Positions 10,964 to 24,364 of a stretch of DNA of 64,000 nucleotides are shown in pieces. A model generated the notes under the pieces. It ran no database searches. It was not told the origin of the DNA and saw only the letters and a list, made by a program, of their open reading frames with translations. This DNA is from Scortum barcoo. Its lineage: Eukaryota; Chordata; Actinopteri; Centrarchiformes; Terapontidae. Positions within the stretch are counted from its first letter, which is position 1. Every line of letters starts with the position of its first letter. The translations under genes and the position numbers were made by a program. The DNA is taken from assembly GCA_023238725.1 (NCBI GenBank), contig CM041548.1:17009752-17073751 (forward strand), in the 5' to 3' direction.

Positions 10964-13859
10964 AGTGAGCCACGGATGGCTGATGAAGAGTAGCACGCTA
11001 TGCTGGGTAAATTAATAAGCCTTCATAAGGAGCCTCTGTTAACAGGCAGAGCCAACTTTACTCGTGCACATCAAAGAAAGTACACAAGGCCCCTTCGCAG
11101 AGCCTGACCTTGGGATTCGCCAGGGTCCATAAAGCATTACAGGGTGTGTTAACACCAAACAAGATATATTCACCTTGGGTTTGATATTGATTACGGCCGA
11201 GATGAGCTGATTTGCTATGGATGTTACAGCCATCCACAGAGTCTAAATGGCTGTTTTATGCCTCATGTTTAATATATGGCTGAGCCTTGGCTCGATTACA
11301 AATCCATCCAGGCGTGGGATTCAGCTTTAATCTAATATTTAAAAATGAACACTGCTGAAATGATGAACTGAGATGATTCTCTACAGGTACGTGTTATGGT
11401 CTTTATTTATGATGTCTACACATTTATTCAGAGTTAATTGCCTGTACGTGCGCTCTACATGAAAATCAGAGCTTCAGTGTCTTCCATTTTCAAAAAGCAA
11501 ACCTCGGCATAGTTTTGACACAGCAACCGAGAGCGACTTCAATGTCCGTTTACAGCTCTGACAAGATGTCGAGTTTCACACCAGCTGAGGAAACCTTTTG
11601 AATTATACATGGCGCTGGGCATCGAACCTTAACGCTTCTTTGGTCTTGACCAAAATGTGCACAGAGCAGCGAGTACGGAGAGACCGTCAAGAACCATGAG
11701 CCGACATGAAGTGTCTTTTTCAAGGCCAGATATCTTGTTTACTTATTGTTTGATCAGATCATTTCTGATTCAAAGTTGGGAATTCTGGAACAACTTCACC
11801 AACTCGAGGTACACGGAGAACGGAGAAAGTCTGAAAAGGTCAAAACTCAAGGAGATACTCTGAGCTTGCGGCCTTCAGCAGGGTGATCATGCAACACGAG
11901 ACGAGGAACATTTTTTTTATTACAATCGGAGTCCTCAGTTTGAACCCTAAAGCATGTATACAACACAAGATACTACATCACTTTTTAGAGTTGGCATGTT
12001 GTCAAAAACCCCACCAAACAGACACAGAAAAATAAAAAGAGAAAATGTCCAGTTGTGTGTTCCTATGTTACTTACTCTGCATACACCAAATATTTGTAAA
12101 AAAAAATGTATTCAGCAATGTTTCCATATTAACATTCCTCCTTTTTCTTCCTGTAAAGAATAGCAGCTCTAAGAGGGGGAAGGGTATCAAGGGGAACAAT
12201 GAATCGTGATGTATAGTCAGACAAAATAAAATTTAGGTGATATCGTGCAAGAAAACCACAAACAAAATACATAATAAAACATGTTGTAGTCACAGGCTGC
12301 TTTTGTTAGTTGTTTTGTTGGTTGTTTTTTTTGTTTTTTTTTTACTTACATTTTTTACTCCATATTTATTCCCAGAGAGGAGAAATGATAATTATTCAAG
12401 AAAATGTTAACCCTGAATGAGTATTCTAGTGTTTATTGTTTTATGAGGGGTTGGTATGTTATATGTAATAGCTCGCTGCATACACATTTGGCCATCTAGA
12501 GTCATCTAGACGCGCCACTGCTTGTAAAACGTTACAGTATTTTTGCAGGTTCATCTTAAACTTGGAGGCATATCGGTGTATTTATCCAATCAAATGCAGG
12601 AGGGTGAGGGAAACATAAGGGAGGTGCTAAAGCAGTATAATCTTAAGCGGTTTGTGTTAGGATTTCCAAATCAAAGCTGAGGGATTCATTTTAAATCTCT
12701 GCTGAAATTACAGCCCGACCCACATATTCCTATTCAGTTTAAAACACAAAAGCTGTGGTACCTCTAACCGCTGTTGACTTTTATCGTTAACAGCAAAGTT
12801 AAAATGTCCGACGCTTCAATTCTCCCGTCTAGCTCTTAATTAAGATCAGACCCTGTAAGTATTAATAAATACTATCTGGCCCGTGGCTGCGTTGAGCGAT
12901 AGAATAGATCTGTGATTCTATGTAATTATAGTCTTTATGCACTTGATTTATTGAAATTCCCCCAAAGAGAAAAAAACTCATTGTTAAATGCAACGGAGAG
13001 AGACTGAAAGCTTAGTCAGTTAAATTACTTCAGCTAATGCAGAACGTCCTCCAGGTCTCTAATGCAATTCAGACTTCAAAGGGAACAATGATGATGTGAT
13101 ATAAAATTACATGACGATGCCCGCAAAAAAAACACACGTTAAACCACATGTTACAGACACCATCACAGCAGAAGCACCGCATATTATCTTACAGTTACGA
13201 CATAATACAGGAAGAACAGAGCGTTTCGACTCTATCTAAGCGTGTCTTTGTATCTTTTGTTTGTGTACGTTTTTTCGCCAATTAAACCCAGGCCTGGCCG
13301 TCTGTCTGGTATTTCAAAAAGCTCATCTGGGGTTTTCACACAGGACTTTCTCTGACTCAGAAGTTCTTCCGCTTGCTATGACTGACAGCTGATTACCGCA
13401 GATTTCACGCAGAGAAAAGAGAATACGAGAGTGCGCGCGCGTCTCCTCCCACTGTCCCGAACGTGGTCTATTTCTGGAGAGGAGGTTGAGGGTTTTATTC
13501 GGCATCGCTGATGATGGGTCCTTTGATCTGTTATCAGAAACACTGAGGAAGGGTTGAAATTCAGCCTGAAACAACAGCTTGTCTTTCCGTGTTTATTCCC
13601 TTTTAAATTCTTTGTTTTTACTGAAGAGGAAGATCCGTGGAACATGGGGGATTATTCTGTTTAAGTGGGTGGTTGATTTGTTTTGCGTGTGGCAAGCAGT
13701 CAAATTACAGTACAAGGAGGGTTTTTGTGCACAGACTGCAATTTGACTGTAAATACAATCAATTTAATACTTCGTAAGGGTGTTATAAAAGCAAGGAATG
13801 CACTAAATCCAAATACAAATTTAATGCCTCAGTGTGATTTGTGCACCTGTCATACCAAA

Positions 13860-14305
13860 GTACATCTTTCAGCTGACTGTTTTGCTGTTTTGGTTCAGTC
13901 TCCACTCCAAGGTTACTGATAAACCCTTCGTATGCAACCTGACCAACGCCAAACAACGGCCAGGCAAACTTAGCGACTTGCTGGTGTACATAAGTGGAGC
14001 ACATTTATGGGCTAAAGAACCAGATATTTATCTCAGCAGATGGTGGAGACCAAAAACAGAGCTAAAATTAGATAAATGAGAGTAAATATTGGACCTATAA
14101 TTTTCAGATGGCCAGAACCATGACGCAAAATGAATGCAAATGTTGCTCTGTGTCTGTTGGATGTGTAATAGACCAACTGCTGGCTAACATGGCTGCCATA
14201 ATAACTTAATCATCACCTTGATAATATGCCAGTGATTTTAAATTCGCCTGACTCTGCTTCTGCAAAGTGGCCAAAATAAATAACTAAACTGACTGATGCT
14301 TTAAG
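13860..14305 (+). repeat. Interspersed repeat, copy 1 of 3
   Basis: It contains the core GGTGGAGACCAAAAACAG at 14042-14059, later a TGTCTGTTGGATGTGTAA string, and ends with AAGTGGCCAAAA followed by GCTTTAAG. The same order of motifs recurs in the same orientation at 55790-56082 and 57650-57955. The family is common in teleost genomes, to my recollection. No coding capacity is evident and its class (SINE or MITE) is not settled by the sequence. Confidence 0.6.
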
Positions 14306-14989
14306 ATTGTACATATTGTACATACATACATAGATTGTACATATGTCATTACCATTATGTCATGTCATTATGTCGTTACTGTATCTATAATTGATTGAAA
14401 TCTAAAAGTATTATAAAAGTTTTAGCAGCAAATGTACAAAGGTAAATGTACTAATTGCACAGATTAGATAATACACATTGATACATTACTGTGTAAGCAT
14501 CACTTTCATGTTGCAGTTGATAAAGGTGGAACTAACTGGAACTACCTTTTATACCACTTGGTTTCTTAATCTGTAATTATACATTTGAAATTATTTCCTC
14601 ATCATATTGTGCATGCAATCTTTTCAAATTGTAATAATCTGAAACTAAAAAGTAACTACAGATGGTCCAATTCCAAACAATGGACAAGGACAATGGGATG
14701 AACGGGCTCAAAAGAACCATTTTAACATTTTTTTATTTTGCAAACGGAGAAATTTCATTCATTTAAAAGGTAATACAATAAAATAAAAAATGTACACGCT
14801 ATAGCCTTGAAACAGCAATTTCCCCAAAGTTAATGAAACGCTCATTTTTATTGACAGTTATTTAGAGTTGAAGTGCCCACACAGGAAATCTAAAGATGTT
14901 GAATTATTTGTGGTGAGTGTGGACTGCCTCTGGCATAAAGTGGATTTCCACTCTGTGCTCTCTGGACTAAACTTTCGGACTCCTCTTAC

Positions 14990-15198
14990 CCGTGTGAGCT
15001 CAGACTCAGAGACGGAGCGGTGTGGCGGCGAACGTCGCTGGTACATGGGGGGGCTGATGTCCTGGTAGCTCGGGCTGTCGTCGTCCAGCAGCACGGCCCC
15101 GGCGTCCACCAACTCCTCGTCTTCCTCCAGCTGTGACGTCATGTCCTCTGGGCACATCTGGTGGTCGATGCCATTCTGGCTCAGGTTGCAGTGAACAG
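14990..15198 (-). CDS. samd12: samd12 exon 2: N-terminal acidic region
   Basis: This 209-base exon has an acceptor AG at 15200-15199 preceded by TCTGCCCCAC and a donor GTAAGA at 14989. It enters in phase 1 and leaves in phase 0. Spliced to exon 1, the protein begins MAVEAVHCNLSQNGIDH, which matches the start of human SAMD12 (MAVEALHC..., then a GIDH motif). The remainder, about residues 20-74, is acidic (EEDEELVDAG, LLDDDSPSY) and then serine- and proline-rich, apparently disordered, and less conserved. Agreement of both splice phases with exons 1 and 3, 18 kb and 9 kb away, is strong support. Function of this segment is unknown. Confidence 0.93.
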
Positions 15199-15562
15199 CT
15201 GTGGGGCAGAATAAATGACTAGATAAAAGACGGACAAGGGTAAAATAGTACACTTGAGTATATTTTCTGAATGTACAACTCAATTGGTACTTAATAAATA
15301 CACCTTTTATGTTTCCAGAAACATTAATCTTAAAGTGTCAAGAAAATTTAATATGTCATGGAATGAAGTTGTACATAGCTAAAATGCCTAAATATAAATG
15401 CTTTTCAGTACTTTTGGCTTACAAAATAGCATTATATGATGTGATTAATAGAATCAACTGCTTTATAATTTAATGTTACGAGGTCTACTGATGATATTTC
15501 CATCTGTGAGCATGTTGAACTACCCCGGGTGCCCCCAGATTGAGTGCTATACTGAAATAATT

Positions 15563-15575
15563 CCACTAGATGGCG
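15563..15575 (+). promoter_or_regulatory. CTCF-like core motif
   Basis: CCACTAGATGGCG fits the CTCF core CCASYAGRKGGCR at every position. It lies 365 bases 5' of samd12 exon 2, inside intron 1. A one-mismatch relative on the minus strand (CCACTAGAGGGT) lies at 10615-10626. Such strings also occur in fish repeats, so occupancy is only an inference. Confidence 0.35.
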
Positions 15576-18387
15576 GCAGATAATGATATATAGTGGGTGA
15601 GAGGCCATTGAAGCAGTCTCAATTCAATACTACACACTAATACCATACAGTCTGTAATATAGTATGTTGTTTTTGCAAATATTATACAAAAACTCAGTGT
15701 TTTTAACTACATGAAACTACAGCATTAAATAATAAAGAAGATACATGACGTGGACTGAGGGATATATTCATTTAAAGTGGGACTTGGGAAAGCTATTGCC
15801 AGTTTTGAATGTGGAAACTTAAATGCAGTTGTTAACATTCTCCTGAAAAATGGAAAGTGGAATTAATGAGAAATAAAAAAAAAAAAAAAAACTCTTAATC
15901 AGTTAGTGTTTTGCTGCTTTGGCCTTACCTGTGAGTTTGTTAGCTAACTTTAGATATTTCTGAGTTGCTTTGCTTGCTTTATGACGCTTCACTACTTGTG
16001 CTACTGCAAAGCTGCATTTTACAGTTCACCGTTATCCTGTCATTGTGACCATTGCTTCAGAAGAAGTTACATCCTCCCCGTTAATCAAGGTGAAAGCTGG
16101 ACATTTTTCCTTACATGTACTTTAAAAGAGAAATCTCAGAAGTTTCACCACCATTTCGGTTCCATGTTGCAATGTGAGACAACAGTGCCCACCAGCATCA
16201 CACTCAAAAATCGTGTGAATTTGGTATGCGTACTATCATTTCTGAGTGTTTTTTTTTTTCATTTTTTAATGTGTCAACACATATTTATGCAAACCTCCGA
16301 ATTAGCATGCGGTATGGATTCGGGACACAGCTTGACTTTACAACCGATATGCATCAAATCCAGCACACACAAACACAAATTAAACATGGCATGTTTGCAT
16401 AGATTCTGTGGATGTTTAACTTGTATAATGGAGCGCTCGACCTCGCGCCGTCGCAACCCGAGATTGACAACTGAGCGCTACCACAGCAGGTTTCATCTTC
16501 AGTCAGAAAGAGGCATCTCTTCGGTGGAAGTGCTGCTGTGCTGCAGCAAACAAACAAATAAACTGGGCCTTGATAAGGGATCAGCATATTTATATCTATA
16601 AATCCATGTAAAACTCTCACTTGTTATGACAAATTGGCAGTCAAGTTTAAACCTCAAGCAGACGACGTCAAAATAAAGACAGGCCTTTAATCCACTGAAT
16701 CAGTTCCTATCTAAGTACGGGCGATTGTGTTTCAGTGCCGGCTGTACACTAAGATGAAGGATAAAAAGCCACACATCAGCAGCAATTCCTGCTTATTAAC
16801 TTGTATCGCTCCACTGTGCCATTTCCTCCGTGATGCGATTATTTTTAGTTTTGTTTTTCAAAGGAAGTGTCAGGTTCAGGCACTATTTTTGTCTCATCAG
16901 CCGGTGATGCGGGCACACAAGCGACATCAAGCAGTGAGTTGCGAGGTGTTACTGAAATAGGCCGTTTGTCATCATGCAATCTGCCCGCTTGTTCTAAAAA
17001 AACGCCGGCGGCTCATTTATGTGGAAACGGGAGCCAAAGACCCTTATTTTCATCGCACCTGAAGGCTGCTTCGGCTTCTGCTGCAGCTGTGGATTAAAGG
17101 TCGGAGCGACGTTCTTCAGTGGCTGCGCGTTCTGCTTTGCTAAATGGTCTAAAGAGAGCGAGATTGGACTTGGAAACCAAATAGGGGATCCGCACAAAAA
17201 CATGGATTAGGACACGCTGACAGATGTTAATGGTCTATAACAAAACACTTAAGGAGCACAAGCTATTAAAGGCAATGAATCGTATAAATACATAAATGTT
17301 TGAACGTCCCCGATGTCCCTGACGGACAAACTGCCGTTGGCTGGGATTAAAGAGATGACAGCAATTTATCAGCCAAAAAAACATTTCAGTCCTTCTGCTG
17401 GCGGGCCAGGAAAGCTCAGGAAAACAGCCAATTAGGGACTCATGTCGGGCCACTGTCACTGAGCAATTTACAACAACTCTGACACCGATCAGAAAGATGG
17501 GAACAAGACAGTAACAGCGGCGAGAAAGTCCACGCTGTCATCCCATTTAACAGGAGGAGTGTGAAAGCTGCTGTAGGTGGTCCTGTTCTCGTCCACCTCC
17601 TCTGAGGACGACGACATGCTGTATGTCTCAATAACAAAGTGGGAACTCGGTGTCATTCGGTAGCCAAATGCACTGCATGCTCCATTCATTCAAAGCACAC
17701 CTCTCAGAGAAACGTCCTCCCCCTCGACTTTAAATCACGCCCTGCTCTCAGAATTGTATTGCAAATGTTTCAGGACCAATAAAAGAATCACTTCTCCATA
17801 CTTTCATTGATTATTTGGGGTCACAGGAGTGCCAGAGAGCACCGAACCCTGCATGGGTTTTTGTTGGGTGACTCAAGCTGGAGATTTATGCCTCTGAATT
17901 CATTCCACACACGCTGCCAGAAAGCTAAAATCGTACAAATACAGTGAAATACAGCAACAGTAGTGTGTATTTAAAGTTATCATCATGAGGATTTTCATTT
18001 TGTTGTCTTTCACGGCACCTATAGACTTAAGTGGTAACAGCAGGTGTGCTTTTGGACCTCACTTAAGTTTCATCAGAGGTAGTCATCAATCTTTTCTTTG
18101 TTTGTTCGGCTGTAGAAACTTACAATGCTGAGCAGAGACAGGAAAAAAACAGTGCGCCACTTCACACACAGGTGAGCTGAAGGAGCGAGTCTGTTGCATT
18201 AAAGGCCTTGTTAAAAGTCCAGCTGTGAGGTGCTTGTGATTTTTTTCCAGGAAAGTCACCACCGACACCCGGGCTGAAATAACTGCAAATGCTGCAGGCT
18301 TTCATCAGCAGGTGTCAGGCTCAATCATCACTGGGTAACCTCTTTCAGCGATAGATGGTGATTTAACAGAGATTTAATTAAATGATC

Positions 18388-18900
18388 TTTAAGTACAATT
18401 TTGAGATACTCATACCCAAGTGTTACTTTATACATCTGTTCCGATACACTGCAATGGTAGACCTTGCACTTTTTGTTCCACTATATTTCTTTGACAGACA
18501 TAGTTACTTGTTACTTTTTGGATTAAGCTTGTACCTAAAAAGCATGTAATAAGATTATTAAATACACCAGTGGTTTCCAATCTTTCTGGCTTGTAACTCC
18601 ACTCCTCTATAACTAACAAGGCAGTGTCCGTTTCAGATATCTATGAGCTGTTAAAAGAAAGATTTCCCCCCTCAACATCTGAGATTGTTTTCAGTTAAAT
18701 TCTACCCATCTCACAACCAGCTACAGCAGTAAAATGTCATATATAATAATATCAGTCACAAGAGCCATTTTTTGTCTAACAAGCACTTTAACTTTGATAA
18801 ATAAAGTACATTTTGCTGATAATACTTGTGTGCTTTTCACTGGTACTTTAACTTGAGTAAAAGATCTGAAAGCCATCTTACCATCTGAGTATTTTTTTTC
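18388..18900 (+). repeat. Teleost AGTAC-rich interspersed repeat
   Basis: The segment contains in order AAGTACAATTTTGAGATAC, ACTTTATAC, TAGTTACTTGTTAC, a CCAATCTTTCTGGCTTGT block, TTTGCTGATAATACTT, and ACTTGAGTAAAAGATCTGAA. These are hallmarks of a very common fish repeat that reads 'acttaagtaaaagtac...' on its other strand. Relatives of parts of it lie at 30310-30420, 38070-38530 and 45485-45600. It is probably a non-autonomous transposon; no coding region is seen. Confidence 0.6.
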
Positions 18901-20029
18901 TGTAAGGTGTAAATGGTACACATCATTGATGAAGCAGCCAATCAAAGTGCAGATCAAGGAGTATTTAGCAGAATAGAGCTGACTAACACCTTTAATTATG
19001 TACAGATGGAGCACTATTACAGATGCACTATAATAAAGTGACATCATGAGCGTGGCAGAGCGACCGACCCGCGTTTCGTTTTTGCTCCCTGATAAGAAAC
19101 AGAGGTGTCGAGACGCCCCGTTTAAAAGACACGGGGAGAATATACATGAGCAGGCAATGTTTTAAACAAAGCCAACTTGAGATGCGTGGCACGAAGCGTT
19201 GCTCCCTCTCACTGCCTTTTTATTCCTCCCCACCCAGCTCACTCTCCCCCCCCCCACCCCCCCTGCTCTCTCTTCCTCTCTTCCCTGATTCATGACTGCT
19301 GGGCAAGAACTCTGGAGGAGAAATGAATTATACATCCTACCGCTAAAAGCATCTAAACAATGATGGTACAAGCAGACTGAAGGGACAGAGGGATAGACGG
19401 ATGACAGGATGATGAAAGGGGTTAGGGAAGTGGAGGAAGACGGTGCACAAGGGGGAGGGAGGACAGTTGCATTTCTCCCTGTCCTTTAAAGGGAGGAAGG
19501 GTTGGGTGGATAGGGGGGGCTTTGAGATACAGACATGCTTTCTTTCTTTCTTTTTTTTAGCAGCAACAGCTACTATAAATAGCACTATTACATTCTTCCC
19601 TCTCTCCTCCCTGACATGCGCCGTGCAAGCATCGCGAGGGAGGAGAGATAGATGAGGGAGGACGTCTGCCTCCTTTCTCCCTCTCCCTCTCTCAATGAGA
19701 TTCAGTCACAAAAAAATAAAGGTGAAACGCGTCCACGAGCACACATGGACGCGTTACATTATGGCGCCGACCCCGCAAATGCATTCATATTATTGAAAGG
19801 AGGATTAATAAAGAATTGGATTGCTCTTACGTAACTGTGTCTCTTAATTGCTGTACATGGTTCCCAACAAGCGGGCAATACCGAGCGGCCGAATTTGCAG
19901 CCGGCAAAAACAAAAAACGCTGTGCATGTCTGTGGGTGAAGGATGCACTGCTTAATCATCTGTATCTTGCATTATCACGCAGGGTTTTTCATTTCCAGAC
20001 ATATGATATAGACTGATCTTGTTGCCCGC

Positions 20030-20150
20030 TGAACTGCTCCACTGGAGCACTTGGGGGTTCGGGGCCTTACTCAAGGGCACCTCAGCGGTAGAGGGAGCGA
20101 CTATGTGCTGCTCTTTCACTCCCCCCATCCAGATTTATCGACCCAGTTTG
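20030..20150 (+). repeat. Teleost interspersed repeat
   Basis: It carries the string GGCCTTACTCAAGGGCACCT followed by a CTTTCACTCCCCCCATCC segment. I recognise this as a motif found repeatedly in ray-finned fish genomes ('gtgccttgctcaagggcac...'). The class is uncertain and the copy is short. Confidence 0.5.
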
Positions 20151-21607
20151 GGCCTCAGATTGGAGAAGCTGCACCCAGAGATATCGTTAATAAAAACAGT
20201 TTCATTTTCTGCCAATTGAGCTAATTAACTAAGGGACTAATTATTTCAGCTCTTAATACTTGTGTAGATACTAGATTCTGGTAAAGTGAGCCACAGACAG
20301 TGTTGGAAAAAGTGTTCATGAGGATAAATGTTCCCAGCTGCTACTTATAAATGCAGTCACAAGCCAGAAAGGTTGGAAATCACTGGTTTGACGTTGTATT
20401 TTATAAGGTTACGATACGTTTTTACACATGAAGTCTTTGAAATTCAGAGGAAAGTGTCGTAATACTTATATAACAGCTATGGTTACTAGTTCATTTTCAG
20501 ATGAAGTATTAGTATAATGTAAGAATTAACTAGAAACACTGAAGTAAACCTCAAAGAACCAAAGATTGACTGAACATAAATAAGACAAAATACTCATGTT
20601 GACATTAGGATCATTGATTTGCATTTAAGTCATTAACAGTTTAATGTCTAACATTATTATAATGGGTTTTAAGACATTTTAAAAGACCTGCAGACTTCCT
20701 GCTCACTGTATCAACTGTATAACTCTGTTGCAGCCTGTCTCTGAAGGTTGCTCTGTTACTTTGGAAACATTAGCTGTAAGCTGTGATGTCTCTGTAAGTC
20801 AGATGACTGATCCGTTGTAAGTGAACACTAAATAGGGTTAATAGAAAGGGTGGGGAGTTATTCTTATGCAACTATTTTAGCTGACACATCTGCCCATATC
20901 CCAGTTAAATTTCTCTCAACCAAGTTAAAAGAAAAATGCATGTTTCAAACTGGAGCAGTGAGAGAAGCCAAATGCTGTTTTTCTGCGCTAACTGTGTGTT
21001 TCACAGCCCGAGCCAGTTCAAAGTGAAACCACTAGTGGGTCCATAATCAAAAGTGAAGTTTGCTCTGTGTGGGCGCTCAGGCTTATAGTGATCTCTTTCT
21101 CTTTGGCTGACTCTCAAAGTGGAGCAGAATGAATTGTTTGTGAAGAGAATCAACTGTATGACCCAGAAACAAAGCCTGGAGACAGAGGCCAGGGTAAGCC
21201 AGGCCAGATGACTGTGGGGATTGTACCAACTCTGCACCGCGGCTACGAGACCTTTGTTCTTTTGCCCGCCTTCTAGGATGGTTTACAAAAAAAAAGGTGA
21301 AGCTAATCACAATCCGCTAATAGGCATGCACGCAGGGCAGGAAGGACGTGGGCACATTTATTCCCAAACCAACTGTGCCAACAGACGCTCTTGGGAATTT
21401 GAAGAGGTGGTCTGGCACCAAAACTGGAAGGATCTCAGCAAAATGACATTTCAGTCATCCGCGCAGCTGTTACTCCTTTTATATGTTAACGGTGGCTTGG
21501 AGCTGAATCAGAAATCAGTCCAACACTGAAAATAACTGAGCAGTTCGGGAGGGAGTGTGTGGAGTGGTGCATGTTTTTTCACAAAGCTGGTCAGCTTCCT
21601 TCATCTC

Positions 21608-21628
21608 ATCTCTCTCTCTCTCTCTCTC
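21608..21628. repeat. (TC)n microsatellite
   Basis: A short perfect CT/TC tract followed by a CATG-rich stretch (21630-21650). Confidence 0.85.
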
Positions 21629-24343
21629 ACATGCATGCATGCAATCTTCATGCATCTGCATTGATTTGCATGCACTCGCACACAAGCCTGATCATGCACA
21701 CGCAGATAAAGATGCACACAGAAACTGCAAAAAAAACGCCTGCATGCATTGCTGATTCTCACCCAGTCTGGTCTGCGAAAGTAAGCAAACTGAGCAAATC
21801 AGCATGGGGTGTCAATTGAGTCCATCCTCTGCTCTCCAAATTAGGAAAAAAATGTGAGAAGAGTGTGTGAATGTGTGAGGAGAGTGTGCCTGAGGACCTT
21901 GGAAAGAGTATCTCCATCAGTGGGGGACAGGAGACACAGTCAGATCCTTGTTACATGCTTACAAAAGTACTAATTAGAATATCTTTGAAGGGTGGAAAGA
22001 GACAGGGAGAGAAGCGCATCGCCTGCAGGAGGATGTTTTGGACAGGAGCCTGTAGGAAGGGCTCTGCTGCTCAGTCAGATTAAATTCAGGAGGAAGAGGA
22101 GATGTGTAGAGATGATCTCCTCTTTGTTGTTTCTCCTTTTTTCAAAGCTCTTTGGAGCAAAAGTCTCTCTTGGTTTGAGTGTAATGATTTATTTACTAAA
22201 AGAGCACACTCTTTGGGAGATGACCACTAACGGCAGGATGCTCACATCATTAAGACTGGCAATAAGACCTCGATATGTTTCTCAGTATGTGTGGGTAGAT
22301 CAAAATATGTGCACAGCGATGAGTATCAGAAACTGTGGGCCAAACGCTGGCATCAAATGCCCGTTCGGATTCATAATCTTGTTTACTTATTCTTTAATGA
22401 GATCATTTAAAGCAGATCAGCGGAGCTTTTCATTTTGTGTTGATTTTGCCGGTCCCTGCGCGGTAGTGTTTCACCTAACGTCAGGTTACACGTTCCCGCT
22501 GATTCACTCCCCGCTGCGAGGAGACCGCCTCGCCGGGAGGAGAGCGGGCGGCAGCTGCGAAGGCGAACCATCAGTGAGCAGCCGAGGCAAATCTAATCCA
22601 GCCAGAGCAAACCCCGGCACCCCTTCGTCTGATCTTCGTCTGATTTCACGCAAAATTTTGACCTGGTGGTTGGCATTTAGAGAATACCTATTAGAATCAA
22701 CTAACAGAAAGAGCGAGTCTTCTTCATCTTTGTCTCAGTTGTTTATGTAGGTCATATAGATGTATCAGTATTAAATTGAGACTATTGAGACTATGATCAC
22801 TTAAAAACTGTGTAGAGTGCTTTTAAATAACAAAAAATACTGCTAACATTATTAACATTAACATCACTAACATTTAACAATTAAGAAGTTTCTTAATGGG
22901 AAAAAAATGGGATTTAGTAGAATAACATCTTTCATTCATTTAATTCAGTTGGATTTTTTTTTTTAAATCACGATACCAAGTTTTTGTGTCACAAATGTCA
23001 ATTGGAAACACTTGATTATCTAAGTAGATGCTGATCTTTTTGGTAAAGTTTTCATTATTGCATTAATGCTGTTCCTTTTATTCAACACTTTATGTGAAGC
23101 TACAGACACAATGGGCCGGATTAAACAAGTTAATGTTATGTTCTGCTCCGAGAGAAAAGGCTATGAAAGATTTAGCCGTTTTCTGTCTTCTTTCCGACGG
23201 CACGCTGCTGCAGTTTACTCAGAGCTGGTTTTCGGTGTCAGACAGAATGGGTTTCACTGCTTTCAGAGGAAGGCGAGCACGCGGTTATGTAAGCCGACCA
23301 GGTACTCCACGTCGAGCCGTGCAAGGTTTAGGTGTTTCTGTTTCAAACGCTGAAATAACGCTTGTTAGCCCGACGGATCCGTGAGTCATTAACAGACCTG
23401 CTGTTCATGACTTTTTTTCCCCAGCATTAAAATTCATGGGCCCGGCTCTGCAAATCTGATTCGGGGAGGCACAGGTGATCTCAGGTAACGTTCGCTGAAC
23501 TCAACATCGACTGGGTCAAATTAAAAGAGCACAAATATCGGGTGAACTTGCTGCCGCCATATACTTAATTAGTTTTGCTAAAAGTTCAAACAGCCCTGAG
23601 AGAAACACTAATTACCGCTCACTCATTTTCAGTGTTTTTATTAATCTCTTTGTCTTTGTTTTGGTTGCAAGCTTGGCACGAGAAGGGTTAAATTCATGGC
23701 TGTTGCATAAGCGTGGCCCGGTAATATACGTGTAATGATCCATTACTAATGAGACATGACATCTGTAGGAATTCTTGTCAAGCTCCTTTTAAGCTTACTG
23801 GCTTTGGTGCATTCATTAATGCACACAAAGCCCATGTATGAATCTCACCAGTCTGAACCGACCGAGAATAGACACTCAAAAATAAAACCTGCACAATTAT
23901 TGGATGACTGAAATGCTAAAATACAGTGGGGCAGCATATAATTAACATCAGAAACGCACGAGCAACGGTGTGCACTTAAAAGACACATCTTAGCATCGCT
24001 GTATACTCAATTTTCTCTCTCACAGGCTCATTAGGTGGCCTTTGTGCTCGTATGTTGAGACAATGAGGACTGACTGCATGACTGACTACCAAAGTGAAGC
24101 CCCGTAAGAAGTTATCCAGCCAGCTAGACTCTCTGTGGGGCTCTTAATTCACCCTGACATCCTATCAAAAGTTAACTGCGCTTGAACTTCACAGACTGCC
24201 CTCTCCAACCCCGGGGCTAGATCGGCTATGATTGGTTGGTCCCGTGTCAAGCAGGCACAGATGTGCTCGGCTTTGAACATTTCTCAGCTGCGGAGGGCGA
24301 GGGGGGAGGGTAAAAAAAAAGAAAAGGAGAGAGGATGAAAACC

Positions 24344-24364
24344 AAAAAAAAAAAAAAAAAAAAA
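24344..24364 (+). repeat. A21 homopolymer in a purine-rich block
   Basis: A 21-base A run inside a 24295-24450 region rich in A and G on the plus strand. No retroelement body is recognised next to it. Confidence 0.9.

Larger units (their letters stand above)
6152..14989 (-). other. samd12: samd12 intron 2
   Basis: An 8.8-kb intron between exons 2 and 3, with no recognisable coding exon. It holds a retroelement-like tail near 6440-6535, an AT-rich stretch at 6600-7330, a long polypyrimidine block (7600-7830) followed by a purine block (8060-8285), a G-rich run at 8933-8967, a teleost repeat at about 10090-10370, a (TG)16 tract at 10929-10960, one copy of a diverged duplicated sequence at 11649-11764, and an interspersed repeat at 13860-14305. 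Confidence 0.8.

Noticed and set aside
15981..16601. 206-codon plus-strand open frame
   Set aside because: Contains poly-T-encoded Phe runs, matches no family I know and has no splice context. Likely chance, perhaps over an old repeat.
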